DNA of 64,000 nucleotides. It comes from Streptomyces cyaneus. GTDB lineage: Bacteria > Actinomycetota > Actinomycetes > Streptomycetales > Streptomycetaceae. How positions within the stretch are numbered: position 1 is the stretch's first letter; every line of letters begins with the position of its first letter. Under the pieces are notes generated by a model. It was not told the DNA's origin and did no database searches. It was given only the letters and a program-made list of their open reading frames with translations. Made by a program: the position numbers and the translations under genes. The DNA is taken from NCBI RefSeq assembly GCF_004028635.1, contig NZ_RQJW01000015.1, positions 1 through 64,000 on the forward strand, written 5' to 3'. This document shows positions 41,068-49,980 of the stretch, in pieces.

Positions 41068-42411
41068 TCAGTTCACGCCGACGCCGTTGCCGACGATCTC
41101 GCCGAGGCCGTTGCCAGTGCCGTCGGCGTTGCCGTTGCCGACCTCTTCACCGGCCCCGGCTTCCTCACCGCCGACCTCTTCACCGGCCCCGGCCTCCTCA
41201 CCGGCTCCGGCCTCCTCACCGGCGCCCGCTTCCTCGCCCGCGCCCGCTTCGTCGCCGGCACCGGCCTCCTCGCCCGCGCCCGCGCCGCCCGCGGCGTCGC
41301 CGCCGAGGGTCGCGCCGACCGCCTCCAGGGCGGTGGTCACCGGCTGGAAGAACGTCTCGCCGCCGACGGTGCAGTCACCGCTGCCGCCGGAGGTGAGGCC
41401 GATCGCCAGGCCGTCCTGGGTGAACAGGGAGCCGCCGCTGTCGCCGGGCTCGGCACAGACGTTGGTCTGGATGAGCCCGGTGACCGTGCCCTCCGGGTAG
41501 TTCACGGTGGCGTCGAGTCCCGTGACCTGGCCGTCGTTCAGCCCGGTGGTGCTGCCCATCCGGAGGACCTGGAGACCTACCTCGGCGTCAGCGGCCTGGC
41601 TGATCGCGAGGGTCTGGTCGCCGAGGTTGACCTCGCTGGGTGCCTCGGTGGCCGGGTCGTCGTACTTGACCAGGGCGAAGTCGCCTGCGCCGGGGAAGGT
41701 GGCCTGGTCGACGGTGGCGATCGGCTGACCGCCCTCGGCGTCCGACCACTGCTCGGCCGCGACCCCGCAGTGCCCGGCCGTCAGGAAGGCCGGGGTGCCG
41801 TCGCCCGCGGTGACGTTGAAGCCCGCGGAGCAGCGTGAGCCGCCGGCGAAGATGGCGTCGCCACCGGAGAGGAAGGTCTTGAAGGTTCCGGCCGACTTCT
41901 TGATGGTCGCCATGCCGGAGCCGAGGCTCTGGACGGTCGACTCCAGCTGGTCCCAGTTGTCGCCGGTGACGGTGGAGTCGGCGGTGACGAGGATCTTGTT
42001 CGTTCTGGGGTCGACCGCCCAGGCCGTGCCCGGGATGGTCGCCTCGGACTTCAGGGTCTGCGCGCCGGACGCGAGCTCCGTCAGGCTGTTCTCGACCTCG
42101 CGGACCTTCGCGCCCGCCTTCTTCGCCTGAACGATCACGTTGTTGTTGTCGCCGGGGACGACATTGACGACGAGCTGCTGGCTCTCGGCGTCGTAGTACG
42201 AACCGGCGAAGGCGTCGCCGAGCAGGCCCGAGAGCTGCGAGGCGAGATCCGACGCGTCCGCCGCCTTCAGGGTCTTGGGGGCGGCGGCGTCGTTTGACGC
42301 GCCGTCCTGGGACGCGTTGGCGTTCGGCAACAGGATCGCGGCCGCTCCGAGCGCCACCACGCTGCCCGCGGCTATCGCGGCCTTGCGCTTCGGAATTCGC
42401 TTGTGACTCAA
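41068..42411 (-). CDS. secreted S1-family (alpha-lytic/streptogrisin-type) serine protease
   Basis: A 447-residue pre-pro-protease. A TTG start at 42411 is preceded by AGGAGG at 9-nt spacing and gives MSHKRIPKRKAAIAAG, a signal peptide to about residue 33. A prodomain (about 45-185) precedes the chymotrypsin-fold domain (about 186-370), with His214 in TAGHC, Asp244 in GAGDFALVKY and Ser325 in EPGDSGG. The C terminus (about 375-447) is a low-complexity GAGEEA repeat followed by Gly/Asn-rich sequence, which may be a wall or matrix linker. It lies between the ram locus and the GG-peptide locus, so processing of either peptide is a possible but untested role. Confidence 0.93.
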   Translation of the reverse strand: MSHKRIPKRKAAIAAGSVVALGAAAILLPNANASQDGASNDAAAPKTLKAADASDLASQLSGLLGDAFAGSYYDAESQQLVVNVVPGDNNNVIVQAKKAGAKVREVENSLTELASGAQTLKSEATIPGTAWAVDPRTNKILVTADSTVTGDNWDQLESTVQSLGSGMATIKKSAGTFKTFLSGGDAIFAGGSRCSAGFNVTAGDGTPAFLTAGHCGVAAEQWSDAEGGQPIATVDQATFPGAGDFALVKYDDPATEAPSEVNLGDQTLAISQAADAEVGLQVLRMGSTTGLNDGQVTGLDATVNYPEGTVTGLIQTNVCAEPGDSGGSLFTQDGLAIGLTSGGSGDCTVGGETFFQPVTTALEAVGATLGGDAAGGAGAGEEAGAGDEAGAGEEAGAGEEAGAGEEAGAGEEVGGEEAGAGEEVGNGNADGTGNGLGEIVGNGVGVN

Positions 42412-42599
42412 ACTTCTCGACCTCCTGGGGGACGGGGTCTGTGCCGCCGTTCGTCCGGCAGCTTTTCGGGGCGCCTGGTTGGCAGTTGGTACGCACGCTT
42501 CGAGTGGAGCGTTCAACTCCGTTCGCACCCACCCCGTTCGAAACACCGAATCGGCCAAGGACCGCGCCCACAGGTCCGGCGGCGGGAACAATCCCCCAT

Positions 42600-43013
42600 A
42601 TGACGATGACCAACGCCGAAGCCGACAAGATCCTCTCCGCCAACTTCGCCCCCTGGGTCCTGCAACTGGGCCTGACGGTGGAGGCGGTGGAGGAGCGCCG
42701 CGCGATCCTGCGAATGCCCTGGTCGGACGGGCTCGCCCGGGAGGGCGGCGCGCTGTCGGGGCAGGCGCTGATGGCCGCCGCCGACACCGCCACCGTGATC
42801 GCCGTGTCGGCGGCGCGCGGGGCCTACGGGCCGATGACGACGGTGCAGCAGTCGACGTCGTTCCAGCGCGCGGTGCTCGGTTCGGATGTCCTGATCGAAG
42901 CGGTCGTCACCAAGCTGGGCCGCCGTATGGCGTTCGCCGACATCACGATGACCGACGAGGGGTCGGGAGAAATCGCGGCCCGGGCGAGCACGGTGTACGC
43001 ACTACTGGGCTGA
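42600..43013 (+). CDS. PaaI/hotdog-fold thioesterase-like protein
   Basis: A 137-residue hotdog-fold protein of the PaaI/DUF4442 group: an N-terminal helix, the long central helix GALSGQALMAAADTATVIAV, and strands around TVQQSTSFQRAVLGSDVLIEAVV. Such enzymes hydrolyse acyl-CoA thioesters; the substrate is unknown. The ATG at 42600 is divergent from the protease gene. A hairpin follows the gene, separating it from the GG-peptide operon. Confidence 0.85.
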   Translation: MTMTNAEADKILSANFAPWVLQLGLTVEAVEERRAILRMPWSDGLAREGGALSGQALMAAADTATVIAVSAARGAYGPMTTVQQSTSFQRAVLGSDVLIEAVVTKLGRRMAFADITMTDEGSGEIAARASTVYALLG

Positions 43014-43036
43014 CACGATCTGCTACCGATCAGTAG

Positions 43037-43059
43037 CGGTCGGTCGTGAACACCGACCG
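43037..43059 (+). terminator. hairpin after the thioesterase gene
   Basis: CGGTCGGT and ACCGACCG pair perfectly over 8 bp around a 7-nt loop, 24 nt after the stop codon. No T run follows. Confidence 0.6.
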
Positions 43060-43488
43060 GAACCCTGACTTCAGGGAATCTGCACATTCAATACTCAACG
43101 AAGTCACCGTGGACCGGGGTTCTCCACAGGGCGCTACCCACGGTCACCCCCTTGGGGCGGGAGTGTCGGATTCGACACCGCACGGGTCGGGTCTTCGCCG
43201 GGCGGACGCAACAGCTCGCCAGAGCCGATGCTGTGACGCATGTGAAGAAGTCGCCGACAAGACGTGCCCGCGTCTGCACGGATCGATGCCGCCGAGATCA
43301 AAGTGCCCTGGTGAGGCCGGAGTTTGATTGGAAGCCCGTAGCCGCAGCGTGCTTTGATCCATCGCACCGCAGGGGCCGCGAACGGCTTCCGGAAACGGGC
43401 GTCGGGCGCCTGCGGTCGCGGCCGTCATCTGTCCCCAGAGGGGGCCGCTCCCCCTTGTGAAATACCCATTAGGAAGGGAAGTTCCATC
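43060..43488 (+). other. long leader/promoter region before the GG-peptide gene
   Basis: About 430 bp with lower GC than the flanking genes in places (for example 43075-43105). I see no ORF with a good ribosome site. It presumably contains the promoter and an unusually long 5' region for the peptide operon; a TTGATT hexamer occurs at 43325 but no convincing -10 partner follows. Confidence 0.4.
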
Positions 43489-43704
43489 ATGAACTCCACC
43501 CCCCAGGTTGCGACCGTCGAGATCTCCGACGCCGAGCTCGACAACGTCTCCGGCGGCCTGCAGGTCAACGCTGTGAACGGCGCCCTCGACGCTGTCAACG
43601 GCATTGCCCCGGTTTCCGGCCTGGTCGACACGGTCGTCGGCACCGTGGAGGGTGTCACCGGCCTGAACACCGCCCCGGTCTCGGGTCTGGTCGCCGGTCT
43701 CTGA
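43489..43704 (+). CDS. double-glycine-leader peptide precursor (bacteriocin-like RiPP)
   Basis: A 71-residue precursor. Residues 1-23 are an acidic leader ending SDAELDNVSGG, the LSxxELxxIxGG-type signal cleaved by C39 peptidases. The predicted 48-residue core is Gly/Val/Ala/Asn-rich, has no Cys and few Ser/Thr, and contains internal repeats (NAVNGALDAVNG; APVSGLV twice). Lack of Cys argues against a lanthipeptide. AGGAAGGGAAG lies upstream of the ATG. Downstream are an adaptor, a C39 ABC exporter and a partner ABC protein, but no modification enzyme. Automated pipelines may call it a type A2 lantipeptide; I see no support for rings. Activity unknown. Confidence 0.85.
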   Translation: MNSTPQVATVEISDAELDNVSGGLQVNAVNGALDAVNGIAPVSGLVDTVVGTVEGVTGLNTAPVSGLVAGL

Positions 43705-43822
43705 TCGCGCCTTTGTACCGCTGAGTCCCGGAGCCCTTCCCGGCTCCGGGACTCTCGGGTGCCATGCTGCATTTCCCCCGGAGACAACCCCCAGCCCCCC
43801 GGCAGAAAAGCAGGTCGGCCGG

Positions 43823-43924
43823 ATGACCGGCATGGACATCACGGGGCAAACCGGAGCAACACAAGGCGCCATCCGCAGAACGACCGGCCCGCTCGAGCGC
43901 CGGTCTCACGTCATCCTCAGGTGA
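43823..43924 (+). CDS. small ORF (33 codons) before the adaptor gene
   Basis: An ATG at 43823 opens MTGMDITGQTGATQGAIRRT and ends in a TGA that overlaps a GTG in frame with the adaptor gene (GTGA at 43921). The ribosome site is weak. It may be a coupling ORF or a chance frame. Confidence 0.25.
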   Translation: MTGMDITGQTGATQGAIRRTTGPLERRSHVILR

Positions 43925-43935
43925 GGGAAAGTTCC

Positions 43936-44742
43936 GTGCAGTTCCGCCAACAGGCCCTCGCCAAGCTCCAGTCACCGGAGGAGCTCGACCTTCCGGTGCG
44001 CTTCGCCCGCCCCCAGGGCTGGCTGGTGCTCTCCGTCACGGTGGTCGTCATGGCCGCCGCATCCGTGTGGGCGGTGACCGGTTCGGTCGCCTCCACGGTC
44101 GGCGCGCCCGCCATCCTCACCCACGGGCAGGGCAGCTACATCCTGCAGAGCCCGGTCGCCGGCCAGGTCACCGCGGTCCTCGCCGAGCAGGGCCAGCGGC
44201 TCCCGGCGAACTCCCCCATGCTGAAGGTCCGTACCGCCAAGGGCGACACGGTCGTCCGTTCGGTCGCCGCGGGCCGGGTCACCGCGCTCGCCGCCACCAT
44301 CGGGCAGATCATCTCGACCGGCGCGAACGTCGCCGCCGTGGAGAAGGTCGCCCACACCAAGGACGCGCTGTACGCCACGGTGTACGTGCCCGCCGAGAAC
44401 GCGGCCTCCATCCCCGACAAGGCCGCCGTGGACCTCACCGTCTCCTCCGTGCCCACCCAGGAATACGGCGTCCTGCGCGGCCATGTGAAGTCGGTGGACC
44501 GCTCCGCGCAGTCGGCGCAGCAGATCGCCGCGTTCCTCGGGGACAACCAACTGGGCGAGCAGTTCACCAAAGACGGCAGGCCGGTCGCCGTACTGGTCGA
44601 GCTGGACAAGGAGTCGAGCACCAAGAGCGGTTACAAGTGGTCGTCCGCGGACGGGCCGCCGTTCTCCCTCACCTCCATGACCATGGCCGACGCCTCGATC
44701 CGGCTGGCCGACCAGCGTCCCGTCGATTGGCTGCTGCCGTGA
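43936..44742 (+). CDS. HlyD-type adaptor of the peptide exporter (NHLP/NHLM system)
   Basis: A 268-residue membrane-fusion-like protein with one N-terminal membrane helix (about residues 30-50, WLVLSVTVVVMAAASVWAV). It is followed by paired lipoyl/barrel-sandwich halves (GSYILQSPVAGQVTAVLAEQGQRL and VVRSVAAGRVTALAATIGQ) and a beta-barrel part. It should link the ABC exporter to the outside face or hold the peptide during export. The start is the GTG at 43936, with GAGGGAA 6 nt upstream; a GTG at 43921 is possible. Its stop overlaps the next start as GTGA. Confidence 0.85.
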   Translation: MQFRQQALAKLQSPEELDLPVRFARPQGWLVLSVTVVVMAAASVWAVTGSVASTVGAPAILTHGQGSYILQSPVAGQVTAVLAEQGQRLPANSPMLKVRTAKGDTVVRSVAAGRVTALAATIGQIISTGANVAAVEKVAHTKDALYATVYVPAENAASIPDKAAVDLTVSSVPTQEYGVLRGHVKSVDRSAQSAQQIAAFLGDNQLGEQFTKDGRPVAVLVELDKESSTKSGYKWSSADGPPFSLTSMTMADASIRLADQRPVDWLLP

Positions 44743-46964
44743 GCGCCGCCCAGGAGACCCGCAGCAGCAGGCGCCGCGCCGCCCCGCCGAAGCGCCCCGT
44801 GCCCAAGGGCAGGTCGAAGACCGTCCGCACGCCGACCGTGCTCCAGATGGAGGCGGTGGAGTGCGGTGCCGCCTCCCTCGCGATGGTGCTGGGCCACTAC
44901 GGCCGCCATGTCCCGCTGGAGGAGCTGCGCATAGCGTGCGGTGTCTCCCGTGACGGCTCACGCGCCAGCAATCTGCTGAAGGCGGCCCGCAGCTACGGGC
45001 TGACGGCCAAGGGCATGCAGATGGACACGGCCGCGCTCGCCGAGGTGAAGACGCCGGCCGTCCTGTTCTGGGAGTTCAACCACTACGTCGTCTACGACGG
45101 CATGGGCCGCCGCTTCGGCCGCCGCGGCGTGTACATCAACGACCCCGCCAAGGGCCGCCGTTTCGTGCCCATGGAGGACTTCGACGGCAGCTTCACCGGC
45201 GTCGTGCTGGTGATGGAGCCCGGCGAGGGCTTCAGCAAGGGCGGACGCAAGCCGGGCGTCCTCGGCGCGATGCCGGCCCGGCTGCGCGGTACCGCGGGCA
45301 CGATGCCCGCCGCCGTCCTGGCGAGCCTGCTCCTGGTGGTGGTCGGCGCGGCGGTGCCCGCGCTGAGCCGCACCTACATCGACATGTTCCTCATCGGCGG
45401 CCAGACCTCCCTGCTGGGCGTGCTGTTCGCGTCCATGGGGACCTGCGTCGCGCTCACCCTCATGCTGACCTGGCTGCAACAGGCGAACCTGCTGCGCGGC
45501 CGCATCATCTCCTCCACCCTGTCCAGCGCCCGCTTCCTGCGGCATCTGCTGCGGCTGCCGGTGACGTTCTTCTCCCAGCGCAGCCCGGCCGACCTGGTGC
45601 AGCGCCTGCAGTCGAACGACGCGGTGGCCGAGACCCTGGCCCGCGACCTCGCGGCGGCGGGCGTGGACGCGGTGGTCGTCGTCCTCTACGCGCTCCTCCT
45701 CTATACGTACGACCCTCAGCTCACCTTCGTCGGTATCGGCGTCGCCCTGCTGAACGTCGTCGCCATGCGGGTCGTCATCCGTCTGCGCGCCACCCGTACC
45801 GCGAAGCTGCGCGCGGACAACGCCCGGCTCACCAATACCGCCTACACCGGCCTTCAGCTGATCGAGACGATGAAGGCGACCGGCGGCGAGGACGGCTACT
45901 TCCGCAAGTGGGCCGGACAGCACGCCACCACGCTGGAGGAACAGCAGCGCCTCGGCGTGCCGAGCGCCTGGCTGGGCGTGGTCGCCCCCACGCTCGCGAC
46001 CCTCAACAGCGCGCTCATCCTCTGGATCGGCGGCATGCGGGCGGTCGAAGGGGGCATATCCGTCGGTCTGCTGGTCGCCTTCCAGGCCCTGGTCACCCGC
46101 TTCACCGCCCCGATCACCCGCCTCAACGGCGTCGCGGGCCGCATCCAGGACTTCGCCGCCGACGTGGCCCGTCTGAAGGACGTGGAGAACTTCGAGGCGG
46201 ACCCGCTCTACGGCCGCCCCGGCACCGGCGAGTCGACGCGCCGGCTCAACGGCCATGTGGAGCTGCAGAACATCACCTTCGGCTACAGCCCGCTCGACAA
46301 GCCCCTGCTGACGGGTTTCGACCTGACGGTGGGACCCGGCCAGCAGGTGGCCCTCGTCGGCGGCTCCGGCAGCGGCAAGTCGACGGTTTCCCGGCTGATC
46401 TCGGGCCTGTACGCCCCCTGGGAGGGCGTCATCCGCATCGACGACCAGCGCATCGAGGACATCCCGCGCGGCGCCCTCGCCTCCTCCGTCTCCTTCGTCG
46501 ACCAGGAGGTGTTCCTCTTCGAGGGCACGGTCCGCGACAACGTGGCCCTGTGGGACCCGTCGATCCCGGACGACGCGGTGGTGGACGCCCTGCGCGACGC
46601 CGCGCTGTACGACGTGGTCATGCGCCGCCCCGGCGGCATCCACAGCAAGGTAGAGCAGGACGGCCGCAACTTCTCCGGCGGGCAGCGCCAGCGACTGGAG
46701 ATCGCACGGGCGCTGGTACGTCGCCCCAGCATCCTGGTGCTGGACGAGGTGACGAGCGCGCTGGACGCCGAGACCGAGCAGGTCGTGATGGACAACCTGC
46801 GCAAGCGCGGCTGCGCCTGTGTGGTGATCGCACACCGGCTCAGCACCGTGCGCGACAGCGACGAGATCGTCGTACTCCAGCACGGCACGATCGTCGAACG
46901 CGGGCGGCACGAGGAGCTGGTGGCGCGCGGTGGCGCGTACGCGACGCTGGTCAAGGAGCGGTGA
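44739..46964 (+). CDS. C39-peptidase ABC exporter of the GG-leader peptide
   Basis: A 741-residue peptidase-containing ABC transporter. The C39 domain (about 30-160) has Cys42 in QMEAVECGAASLAMV, His115 in EFNHYVV and Asp135 in YINDPAKG. Six membrane helices follow (about 185-450), then the ATPase with Walker A GGSGSGKST, signature FSGGQRQRLEIARAL, Walker B ILVLDEVTSALD and His in IAHRLST. It should cut the precursor after the Gly-Gly and export the core. The GTG start overlaps the adaptor stop, and the partner ABC gene begins 1 nt after the stop. Confidence 0.94.
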   Translation: MSAAQETRSSRRRAAPPKRPVPKGRSKTVRTPTVLQMEAVECGAASLAMVLGHYGRHVPLEELRIACGVSRDGSRASNLLKAARSYGLTAKGMQMDTAALAEVKTPAVLFWEFNHYVVYDGMGRRFGRRGVYINDPAKGRRFVPMEDFDGSFTGVVLVMEPGEGFSKGGRKPGVLGAMPARLRGTAGTMPAAVLASLLLVVVGAAVPALSRTYIDMFLIGGQTSLLGVLFASMGTCVALTLMLTWLQQANLLRGRIISSTLSSARFLRHLLRLPVTFFSQRSPADLVQRLQSNDAVAETLARDLAAAGVDAVVVVLYALLLYTYDPQLTFVGIGVALLNVVAMRVVIRLRATRTAKLRADNARLTNTAYTGLQLIETMKATGGEDGYFRKWAGQHATTLEEQQRLGVPSAWLGVVAPTLATLNSALILWIGGMRAVEGGISVGLLVAFQALVTRFTAPITRLNGVAGRIQDFAADVARLKDVENFEADPLYGRPGTGESTRRLNGHVELQNITFGYSPLDKPLLTGFDLTVGPGQQVALVGGSGSGKSTVSRLISGLYAPWEGVIRIDDQRIEDIPRGALASSVSFVDQEVFLFEGTVRDNVALWDPSIPDDAVVDALRDAALYDVVMRRPGGIHSKVEQDGRNFSGGQRQRLEIARALVRRPSILVLDEVTSALDAETEQVVMDNLRKRGCACVVIAHRLSTVRDSDEIVVLQHGTIVERGRHEELVARGGAYATLVKER

Positions 46965-46965
46965 G

Positions 46966-49782
46966 ATGACCTCCGTCCACGAGGGTGACCTCGTCCTCAA
47001 CGCGCTCGGGCAGATGGGCACGCGCATCGACTGCGCCGGATTCAACCGCCTCGACCTCGAAGGCCCGCAGGTGCTGTGGCTGGTCGCGTCCGGCGCGGTG
47101 GACCTGTTCGCGGTCGACGCCGGACAGCAGGGCCACTGGCACCACCTCGGCCGTCTGGAGGCAGGCTCGCTGCTCCTCGGCCCTGTCCCGGGACCGCACC
47201 ACACGCTGGTGGCACGCCCGCTGAGGGACTGCGTCGTGCACCGCATCGGCCTGCGCGAGTTGTACCAGCCGGCGAACACCCAGACCTGGTCGTACGACGA
47301 GTACGGCAACCCGCAGTACGTCCCACCGACGACGAGCCCGCTGGAGTACGCCCTCGCGCTCGGCGTCGGCCGTAGCCTCTCCATCCTCTTCCAGGCGCCG
47401 ATGGCCACCGAGCGGGCCGCCGAGATGACCGACGACGACGTCTTCTGGATGCAGGTACCGCCGGGCAGTGTGCAGTACGGCTCGCTGTACGGCGCGGAAG
47501 CCGCCGCCGACCTGCTGATGGACCCGGCGGTCTGGCAGTCCATGGTCGACCAGCAGTACCGCCTGCTGACCACGCTGGACCGCTGGATCGAGCAGCTGGA
47601 GCGCACTCACGAGACGCGCACCGCGGCGGGCATCAAGGCCGGCGAGGCGGTGCGCGCCCAGGCCGACCGCACGCTGCTGGCGTCCATCGGCAAGCGCAGC
47701 GACAAGCGCACGACGGCCGCCGACGCGGACGCCAGTTACGCGGCCTGCAAGCTGGTCGCTGAAGCAGCCGGGATCACGCTGGCCGAGCCCGCGCAGAGCG
47801 GCACCGAGAGCGACCGGCTCGACCCGGTGGAGCGCGTGGCCATCGCCTCCCGCGTCCGTACCAGGGCAGTACGCCTGGACGGGCGGTGGTGGCGGGACAA
47901 CGTCGGCCCGCTCGTCGGTCACCGGGCGCTGTCCGGTGCGCCGGTGGCGCTGCTGTGGCGGCGCGGTGGCTATGTCGCCGTCCATCCGGCGACCGGCCGG
48001 GAGACGCCGGTCGAGAAGGCGAACGCGGAGGAGTTCGAGCCGCGTGCCGTGATGTTCTACCGTCCGCTGCCCGACCGTGCGTTGAGCCCGCTGAGGCTGC
48101 TGCGGTTCAGCATGCGGGGCACGGGCGGGGATCTGACGCACCTCCTGATCAGCGGCCTGGTGACGGTGGCGATCGGTGCGCTGGTGCCGATCGCGACGGG
48201 CAAGGTGCTCGGCGAGTTCGTGCCGAAGGCACAGACCGGGCTGATCGTGCAGTTCTGTCTGGCCGTGATGATCAGCGGTGTCGTGGCCGCGGCGTTCATG
48301 CTGCTGCAGAACCTGACGATCCTGCGCCTGGAGGGTCGTATCGAGGCGACGCTCCAACCTGCCCTGTGGGACCGGCTGCTGCGGCTGCCCACGAAGTTCT
48401 TCACCGAGCGCTCGACCGGCGAGCTGGCCAGCCAGGCCATGGGCATCAGCGCGATCCGCCGGCTGATGGCCGGAGTCGGCCCCGTCGTCGCGTCGTCGGT
48501 GACGGTGGGCGCGATGAACCTGGCGCTGCTGTTCTGGTACAGCGTGCCCATGGCGATGGCGGCGATCGGCATGCTCGTCGTCATTGCGGCCGTGTTCCTG
48601 GGGCTCGGGCTGTGGCAGGTGCGCTGGCAGCGGCGGCTGGTGGTGCTGAGCAACAAGCTGAACAACCAGGCGTTCCAGACGCTGCGCGGGCTGCCGAAGC
48701 TGCGCGTGGCGGCGGCCGAGAACTACGCGTACGCGGCCTGGGCGGACCGTTTCGCGCGCAGTCGTGAGCTCCAGCAGAAGGTGGGGCGGATCAAGAACCT
48801 CACCACGGTGATGGGCGCGGTGTACCTGCCGGTGTGCACGCTGCTGATGTTCATGCTGCTGGCGGGTCCGGCGCGCGGGTCGATGTCTGCGGCGGCGTTC
48901 CTCACCTTCAACACCTCGGTGACGATGCTGCTGACCTCGGTCACCCAGCTGACCGGCTCGTTCGTGTCGGTGGTGGCCGCGCTGCCGCTGTTCGAGGAGA
49001 TCAAGCCGGTGCTGGACGCGACGCCCGAGGTGCGCACGGCGAGCACCCGGCCGGGCCCGCTGACCGGGTCGATCGAGGCGCGCCGCCTGTCCTTCCGGTA
49101 CTCCGACGACGGTCCCCTGATCCTCGACGACGTGTCCTTCGACGTACGCCCCGGCGAGTTCGTGGCGATCGTCGGCCCCAGTGGCTGCGGCAAGTCGACC
49201 CTGCTCAGGCTGCTGATCGGCTTCGACAAACCGGTGTCCGGCAGTGTGCTCTACGACGGTCAGGACCTGTCGGCGCTGGACCAGTCGGCCGTGCGGCGGC
49301 AGTGCGGGGTGGTGCTCCAGCACGCCCAGCCCTTCACTGGTTCGATCCTCGACGTCATCTGCGGCACCGAGCCGTACACGCCGGAGGAGGCGATGGCGGC
49401 GGCCGAGATGGCGGGGCTCGCCGAGGACATCAAGCGGATGCCGATGGGCCTGCACACCATCGTCTCGGGCAGCGGCGCGATCTCCGGCGGCCAGCGGCAG
49501 CGCCTGATGATCGCCCAGGCGCTGATCCGCCGCCCGCGCATCCTCTTCTTCGACGAGGCGACCAGCGCCCTCGACAACGAGACACAGCGCACGGTCATCG
49601 AGTCCACCAAGGCTCTCAACGCCACCCGCATCGTCATCGCGCACCGCCTGTCGACGGTGCTGGACGCCGACCGCGTGATCGTGATGGAGGACGGCAAGGT
49701 CGCCCAGCAGGGCCCGCCCGCACAGCTCCTCGCGGACACGAACGGGCGGCTGCACGAGCTGGTGCGGCGCCAGATGGCGTGA
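46966..49782 (+). CDS. NHLM-type ABC transporter/ATPase partner without peptidase domain
   Basis: A 938-residue ABC protein. The first 390 residues are an extra cytoplasmic region, part of it cNMP-binding-like beta structure (about 1-110); no C39 cysteine is present. A six-helix membrane domain spans about 390-680 and the ATPase about 700-935: Walker A GPSGCGKST, signature ISGGQRQRLMIAQAL, Walker B ILFFDEATSALDNET, His in IAHRLST. This pairing with a C39 exporter is the hallmark of NHLM bacteriocin systems. It ends the operon; a 9-bp hairpin follows at 49807. Confidence 0.9.
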   Translation: MTSVHEGDLVLNALGQMGTRIDCAGFNRLDLEGPQVLWLVASGAVDLFAVDAGQQGHWHHLGRLEAGSLLLGPVPGPHHTLVARPLRDCVVHRIGLRELYQPANTQTWSYDEYGNPQYVPPTTSPLEYALALGVGRSLSILFQAPMATERAAEMTDDDVFWMQVPPGSVQYGSLYGAEAAADLLMDPAVWQSMVDQQYRLLTTLDRWIEQLERTHETRTAAGIKAGEAVRAQADRTLLASIGKRSDKRTTAADADASYAACKLVAEAAGITLAEPAQSGTESDRLDPVERVAIASRVRTRAVRLDGRWWRDNVGPLVGHRALSGAPVALLWRRGGYVAVHPATGRETPVEKANAEEFEPRAVMFYRPLPDRALSPLRLLRFSMRGTGGDLTHLLISGLVTVAIGALVPIATGKVLGEFVPKAQTGLIVQFCLAVMISGVVAAAFMLLQNLTILRLEGRIEATLQPALWDRLLRLPTKFFTERSTGELASQAMGISAIRRLMAGVGPVVASSVTVGAMNLALLFWYSVPMAMAAIGMLVVIAAVFLGLGLWQVRWQRRLVVLSNKLNNQAFQTLRGLPKLRVAAAENYAYAAWADRFARSRELQQKVGRIKNLTTVMGAVYLPVCTLLMFMLLAGPARGSMSAAAFLTFNTSVTMLLTSVTQLTGSFVSVVAALPLFEEIKPVLDATPEVRTASTRPGPLTGSIEARRLSFRYSDDGPLILDDVSFDVRPGEFVAIVGPSGCGKSTLLRLLIGFDKPVSGSVLYDGQDLSALDQSAVRRQCGVVLQHAQPFTGSILDVICGTEPYTPEEAMAAAEMAGLAEDIKRMPMGLHTIVSGSGAISGGQRQRLMIAQALIRRPRILFFDEATSALDNETQRTVIESTKALNATRIVIAHRLSTVLDADRVIVMEDGKVAQQGPPAQLLADTNGRLHELVRRQMA

Positions 49783-49806
49783 GTGCGCATCAAGCCCGGG
49801 GAAGCT

Positions 49807-49832
49807 TCAGGGGTTCGTTCGGCAACCCCTGA
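49807..49832 (+). terminator. hairpin ending the peptide-export operon
   Basis: TCAGGGGTT and AACCCCTGA form a perfect 9-bp stem with an 8-nt loop, 25 nt after the stop of the second ABC gene. Confidence 0.7.
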
Positions 49833-49980
49833 GGTGTCGCCCCGAGAGCGGCCCTGACCTCGCCCCGGAGCCTGCCCTGATTCCCGTCCTGCACGGTTGT
49901 GCCCCCGATGGGATCACTGTCACGTTGATCATGCGGGCGACCCCCGTGATCCGTTTCGCAGGACTCTCGGAAGGGACTTC

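Noticed and set aside
43489..43704. Calling the GG-leader peptide a lanthipeptide
   Set aside because: The core has no Cys and almost no Ser/Thr pairs for rings, and no synthetase is in the operon; the nearest one, RamC, belongs to ramS.
44958..47606. An 882-codon minus-strand frame across the exporter genes
   Set aside because: Antisense to two coupled ABC transporter genes and without a start context; a shadow.
46951..49755. A 934-codon minus-strand open frame
   Set aside because: It is the exact antisense of the NHLM ABC gene, with His/Arg/Gln-rich composition and no domain; a codon-bias shadow.
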